Shown here piece after piece: positions 63,721 through 64,000 of a DNA stretch of 64,000 bases. A program made the position numbers and the translations under genes. Under the pieces are notes generated by a model. It was not told the DNA's origin, made no database searches, and saw only the letters and a list, made by a program, of their open reading frames with translations. Position 1 is the stretch's first letter, and every line of letters begins with the position of its first letter. Location of the stretch: contig NC_087081.1 of the NCBI RefSeq assembly GCF_026151205.1, positions 6,381,246-6,445,245 of the forward strand, read 5' to 3'. The stretch comes from Bolinopsis microptera (lineage: Eukaryota; Ctenophora; Tentaculata; Lobata; Bolinopsidae).

Positions 63721-64000
63721 CTACCAAGACGAAAGTTGTACAATCCAGCGAAATTCCGAAGAATCATTCCAGTAGACTAGGCGCATTGCAACCACAGCCA
63801 CGGAAATACTTATGAGTAAGATCCCATAACACTGCACTAAGTCACTGGCAAGTAGCTCAGGATGTTTAATGCAGTGTCCCGCCATTTCTAATCTCCTGAT
63901 TCGTTGCTTGTTTGACAGGCTTGGTAGGCTACCATACAAAGTTATATTGCTGACCTTGTATTGCCCTTCCAAAAGATACACAGCACCATCGGCCAGCCAG
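63721..64000 (-). pseudogene. Non-LTR retrotransposon tail, frameshifted, cut by window edge
   Basis: Minus strand: YGSLPSLSNKQRIRRLEMAG, then HCIKHPELLASDLVQ, matching the R.RRL..AGHC.RH.E..ASDLV pattern near the C-terminus of many non-LTR elements. The next conserved piece (VLWDLTHKYFRGCG, family: LW.P.HG.R.RGRP) is in the next frame, so one frameshift is present, and a stop follows. The 5' part would lie beyond 64000. Confidence 0.72.

Overview
This is invertebrate animal nuclear DNA. The evidence is AT-rich sequence, genes split into short exons by GT-AG introns (mostly phase 1), extracellular and multi-pass membrane protein families of animal type, tRNA-derived SINEs, non-LTR retrotransposon tails, DNA transposon remnants, and very many micro- and minisatellites. 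I see no operons, ribosome binding sites, phage or plasmid features. I cannot name the species; nothing here fixes the phylum.

I rebuilt four protein-coding genes exon by exon by matching splice sites and reading-frame phase, plus one weaker candidate. (1) 100-4152, + strand: the 3' part of a secreted or cell-surface protein with an Ig-like fold and a terminal PAN/apple-like Cys module. Its 5' end lies left of the window. (2) 9361-6786, - strand: a complete 251-residue protein with three membrane helices that I do not recognise. (3) 35785-21450, - strand: a complete 350-residue PPM/PP2C-type Mn/Mg-dependent Ser/Thr phosphatase close to nematode PPM-2, with a tandemly duplicated splice acceptor. 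(4) 42358-39610, - strand: a complete 254-residue TMEM192 orthologue (lysosomal membrane protein). (5) 46899-48126, + strand: fragments of a possible small gene. Genes 1 and 2 converge. Genes 3 and 4 are both on the minus strand, with about 3.8 kb between the TMEM192 stop and the phosphatase start. That gap holds a 71-bp tandem array and a retrotransposon tail.

The rest is repeat landscape. At 10.2-18.5 kb a huge GGA-type purine array is split by a 4.4-kb element with 18-bp terminal inverted repeats. The interior of that element is almost wholly two tandem arrays (units of about 120 bp and about 42 bp). At 21.9-22.3 kb a hAT-like MITE sits inside the right end of another MITE. From 43 to 64 kb the window is a transposon graveyard: a non-LTR C-terminus, a 3.19-kb TIR element with an 8-bp target duplication and a decayed unfamiliar transposase-like ORF, inverted arrays of a CCCCTAAAATGTCA-like motif around it, a 670-bp hAT-like element, a broken MULE transposase, a second SINE copy and a small MITE. 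Another retrotransposon tail lies at the right edge.

The phosphatase and the Ig/PAN gene both carry a local duplication that copies a splice site in the same phase, so each can make two in-frame isoforms without any other change. These duplications, the unknown three-helix protein, the satellite-filled transposon and the unassigned 3.19-kb element are the items most worth a second look.
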